7,239 nt of DNA from Actinomycetes bacterium. Its GTDB lineage: Bacteria > Actinomycetota > Acidimicrobiia > Spongiisociales > UBA5794. Shown here piece by piece: positions 6,332 through 7,239 of this stretch (within the stretch, counting starts at the first letter, position 1; every line of letters begins with the position of its first letter). The notes under the pieces are model-generated. The model saw only the letters and a list, made by a program, of their open reading frames with translations. It did no database searches and was not told where the DNA came from. The DNA lies in contig JAMBLL010000316.1 in the NCBI GenBank assembly GCA_023336765.1, positions 1 through 7,239 of the forward strand, given 5' to 3'. The translations under genes were made by a program, and so were the position numbers.

Positions 6332-6367
6332 TCTGGGCAGCGTACAACGCTCCCCATCTATCTACAA
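6332..6367 (-). promoter_or_regulatory. Predicted trhA promoter, leaderless type
   Basis: On the minus strand TTGTAG (6367-6362) and TACGCT (6344-6339) are separated by 17 bases and resemble -35 and -10 boxes. Seven bases then lead to ATG 6331, placing transcription start at or next to the start codon. Absence of a Shine-Dalgarno sequence fits. This is from pattern matching only. Confidence 0.4.
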
Positions 6368-6372
6368 GCTCG

Positions 6373-6378
6373 TTGACA
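6373..6378 (+). promoter_or_regulatory. Possible -35 box for the cis-prenyltransferase gene
   Basis: A consensus TTGACA lies in the divergent spacer, 62 bases before the start at 6435. No -10 box sits at the usual 16-18 bases. TAGGCT (6390-6395) is too close and GGTAAT (6399-6404) is 20 bases away, so the assignment is weak. Confidence 0.25.
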
Positions 6379-6425
6379 GCGCTGGAGCCTAGGCTTGGGG
6401 TAATCGTCAGCCGAGTCGACCTATC

Positions 6426-6429
6426 GGAG
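6426..6429 (+). promoter_or_regulatory. Ribosome binding site supporting the GTG 6435 start
   Basis: GGAG with a five-base spacer precedes GTG 6435. This decides in favour of the non-ATG start of the cis-prenyltransferase, which also matches the family N-terminus. Confidence 0.7.
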
Positions 6430-6434
6430 ACACC

Positions 6435-7217
6435 GTGTCCCTGAAACAGCGAGCCGTGCGCCCCCTGTACCGCGTGTACGAGGAGCGACTCCTATCGAGC
6501 CTCGACCGCGACGCGTTGCCCAAACACATCGGAGTGATCCACGACGGACACCGTCGCTATGCACGAGCCGAGGGACTGCCGGACTACGAAGCGTCTTACA
6601 GGGTGGGAATGGCAAAATTCGAGGAGTTCCTTGAATGGACTTCTGAGCTGGAGATCTCGGCTGTGACTTGTTGGCTTCTGTCCACCGAGAACCTTCAGCG
6701 GTCGGACGAGGAACTGGCTCCGTACTACAGCGTCCTGATCGATCTGTTCAAACGGATCCCACAATCACCGGCGGGTATCGGTGTCAGAGTCAAGTTCATA
6801 GGCAGCCTCGACCTCCTCCCAGCGGAACTCGTCGAGGCGGCCAAGAACCTCGAGGAAGAGTGCTCGGGCGGTCCAAGACGTGTCACGATCGCTCTTGCAT
6901 ACGGAGGCAGGCAAGAGATAGTGGACGCCGTCAAGGATCTCGTCAACGATCTTGCCGACGATGGTATCGAAGCCGAAACCATGGCCGAACATATCGACAG
7001 GGACGCCATGTCAGCCAGGATGTACGCCTCGGATCTGCCCGACCCCGACCTCGTCTTGCGAACGTCTGGCGAGGCTCGACTCTCAGGCTTCCTGCTCTGG
7101 CAGGCTGCCTATGCCGAGTATTCTTTCGTCGATGTCTATTGGCCAGCATTCCGGCGCGTCGACTTCCTGCGCGCTCTGCGTGACTTCACGAGACGCGAGC
7201 GCAGATACGGCAAATAG
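6435..7217 (+). CDS. Short-chain cis-prenyltransferase (Rv1086-like Z-FPP synthase / UppS family)
   Basis: The enzyme is a cis-isoprenyl diphosphate synthase, adding isopentenyl diphosphate to an allylic primer. In Mycobacterium tuberculosis the Rv1086 homologue makes (2Z,6E)-farnesyl diphosphate, the precursor for decaprenyl phosphate. The 260 residues resemble Rv1086 throughout as I recall it, including PLYRVYEERL near the start, LLSTENLQR (81-89), YGGRQEI (156-162), RTSGEARLSGFLLWQ (209-223) with the phosphate-binding arginines, and WPAFRRVDFLRALRD near the end. The catalytic motif normally MDGNxRWA or CDGNRRWA is HDGHRRYA (36-43): the aspartate D37 is kept but the conserved Asn is His. 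Start GTG 6435 has GGAG five bases upstream and matches the family N-terminus. Product chain length (C15 or longer, UppS-like) cannot be decided from sequence alone. A heptad array begins at its stop codon. Confidence 0.93.
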   Translation: MSLKQRAVRPLYRVYEERLLSSLDRDALPKHIGVIHDGHRRYARAEGLPDYEASYRVGMAKFEEFLEWTSELEISAVTCWLLSTENLQRSDEELAPYYSVLIDLFKRIPQSPAGIGVRVKFIGSLDLLPAELVEAAKNLEEECSGGPRRVTIALAYGGRQEIVDAVKDLVNDLADDGIEAETMAEHIDRDAMSARMYASDLPDPDLVLRTSGEARLSGFLLWQAAYAEYSFVDVYWPAFRRVDFLRALRDFTRRERRYGK

Positions 7218-7239
7218 CCGTCAGCCGTCAGCCGTCAGC
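7215..7239 (+). repeat. CAGCCGT heptad array, cut by the window end
   Basis: Starting within the TAG stop of the cis-prenyltransferase gene, TAGCCGT is followed by two CAGCCGT copies and a partial CAGC at the window edge. The unit is identical to the main heptad after argG (3411-3438) and in the same orientation relative to the preceding gene. The total length is unknown because the window ends. Confidence 0.85.

Noticed and set aside
5936..6376. + strand ORF of 146 codons opposite trhA
   Set aside because: It is the shadow of a clear membrane-protein gene with intact family motifs on the other strand.

Overview
The window looks like chromosomal DNA of an actinomycetote, possibly of class Acidimicrobiia. 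This is inferred from the moderately GC-rich, GC3-biased genes, the arginine-operon style, and a short-chain cis-prenyltransferase that closely resembles mycobacterial Rv1086. No rRNA, tRNA, CRISPR array, transposase or phage gene is visible, and no taxonomic search could be run.

Positions 1-4961 are an arginine biosynthesis operon on the + strand: argC (5' end cut off by the window), argB, argR, argG and argH. The first four are translationally coupled by overlaps of 4, 11 and 4 bases. ArgC and ArgB carry out acetylglutamate phosphorylation and reduction. ArgR is the arginine-responsive repressor. ArgG and ArgH turn citrulline into arginine. argJ, argD and argF, which sit inside many actinobacterial arg clusters, are missing between argC and argH. 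The only real gap in the operon (3408-3602) is filled by a repeat element: four CAG-N4 heptads followed by two 20-bp near-palindromes that are exact reverse complements of each other.

Positions 4962-5317 lie between argH and the next + strand gene. On the minus strand this stretch holds a 57-codon ORF (4985-5158). Its protein has no Lys or Arg, an acidic N-terminal part and a Cys-x4-Cys-x2-Cys tail, and it resembles a precursor of a ribosomally made, modified peptide (RiPP). This is the most speculative and most interesting item here. Next to it is a large imperfect inverted repeat (5191-5317), also built from CAG-N4 heptads, that ends directly at the start codon of a small cupin gene.

Positions 5318-7217 carry the cupin gene (+), a hemolysin III/TrhA (PAQR-like) membrane protein gene (-) whose stop codon abuts the cupin stop in a shared TGATCA, and a cis-prenyltransferase gene (+) divergent from trhA. 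The divergent trhA/cis-prenyltransferase pair matches the Rv1085c-Rv1086 arrangement of Mycobacterium tuberculosis as I recall it. The window ends inside a second CAGCCGT heptad array, which begins at the stop codon of the prenyltransferase gene.
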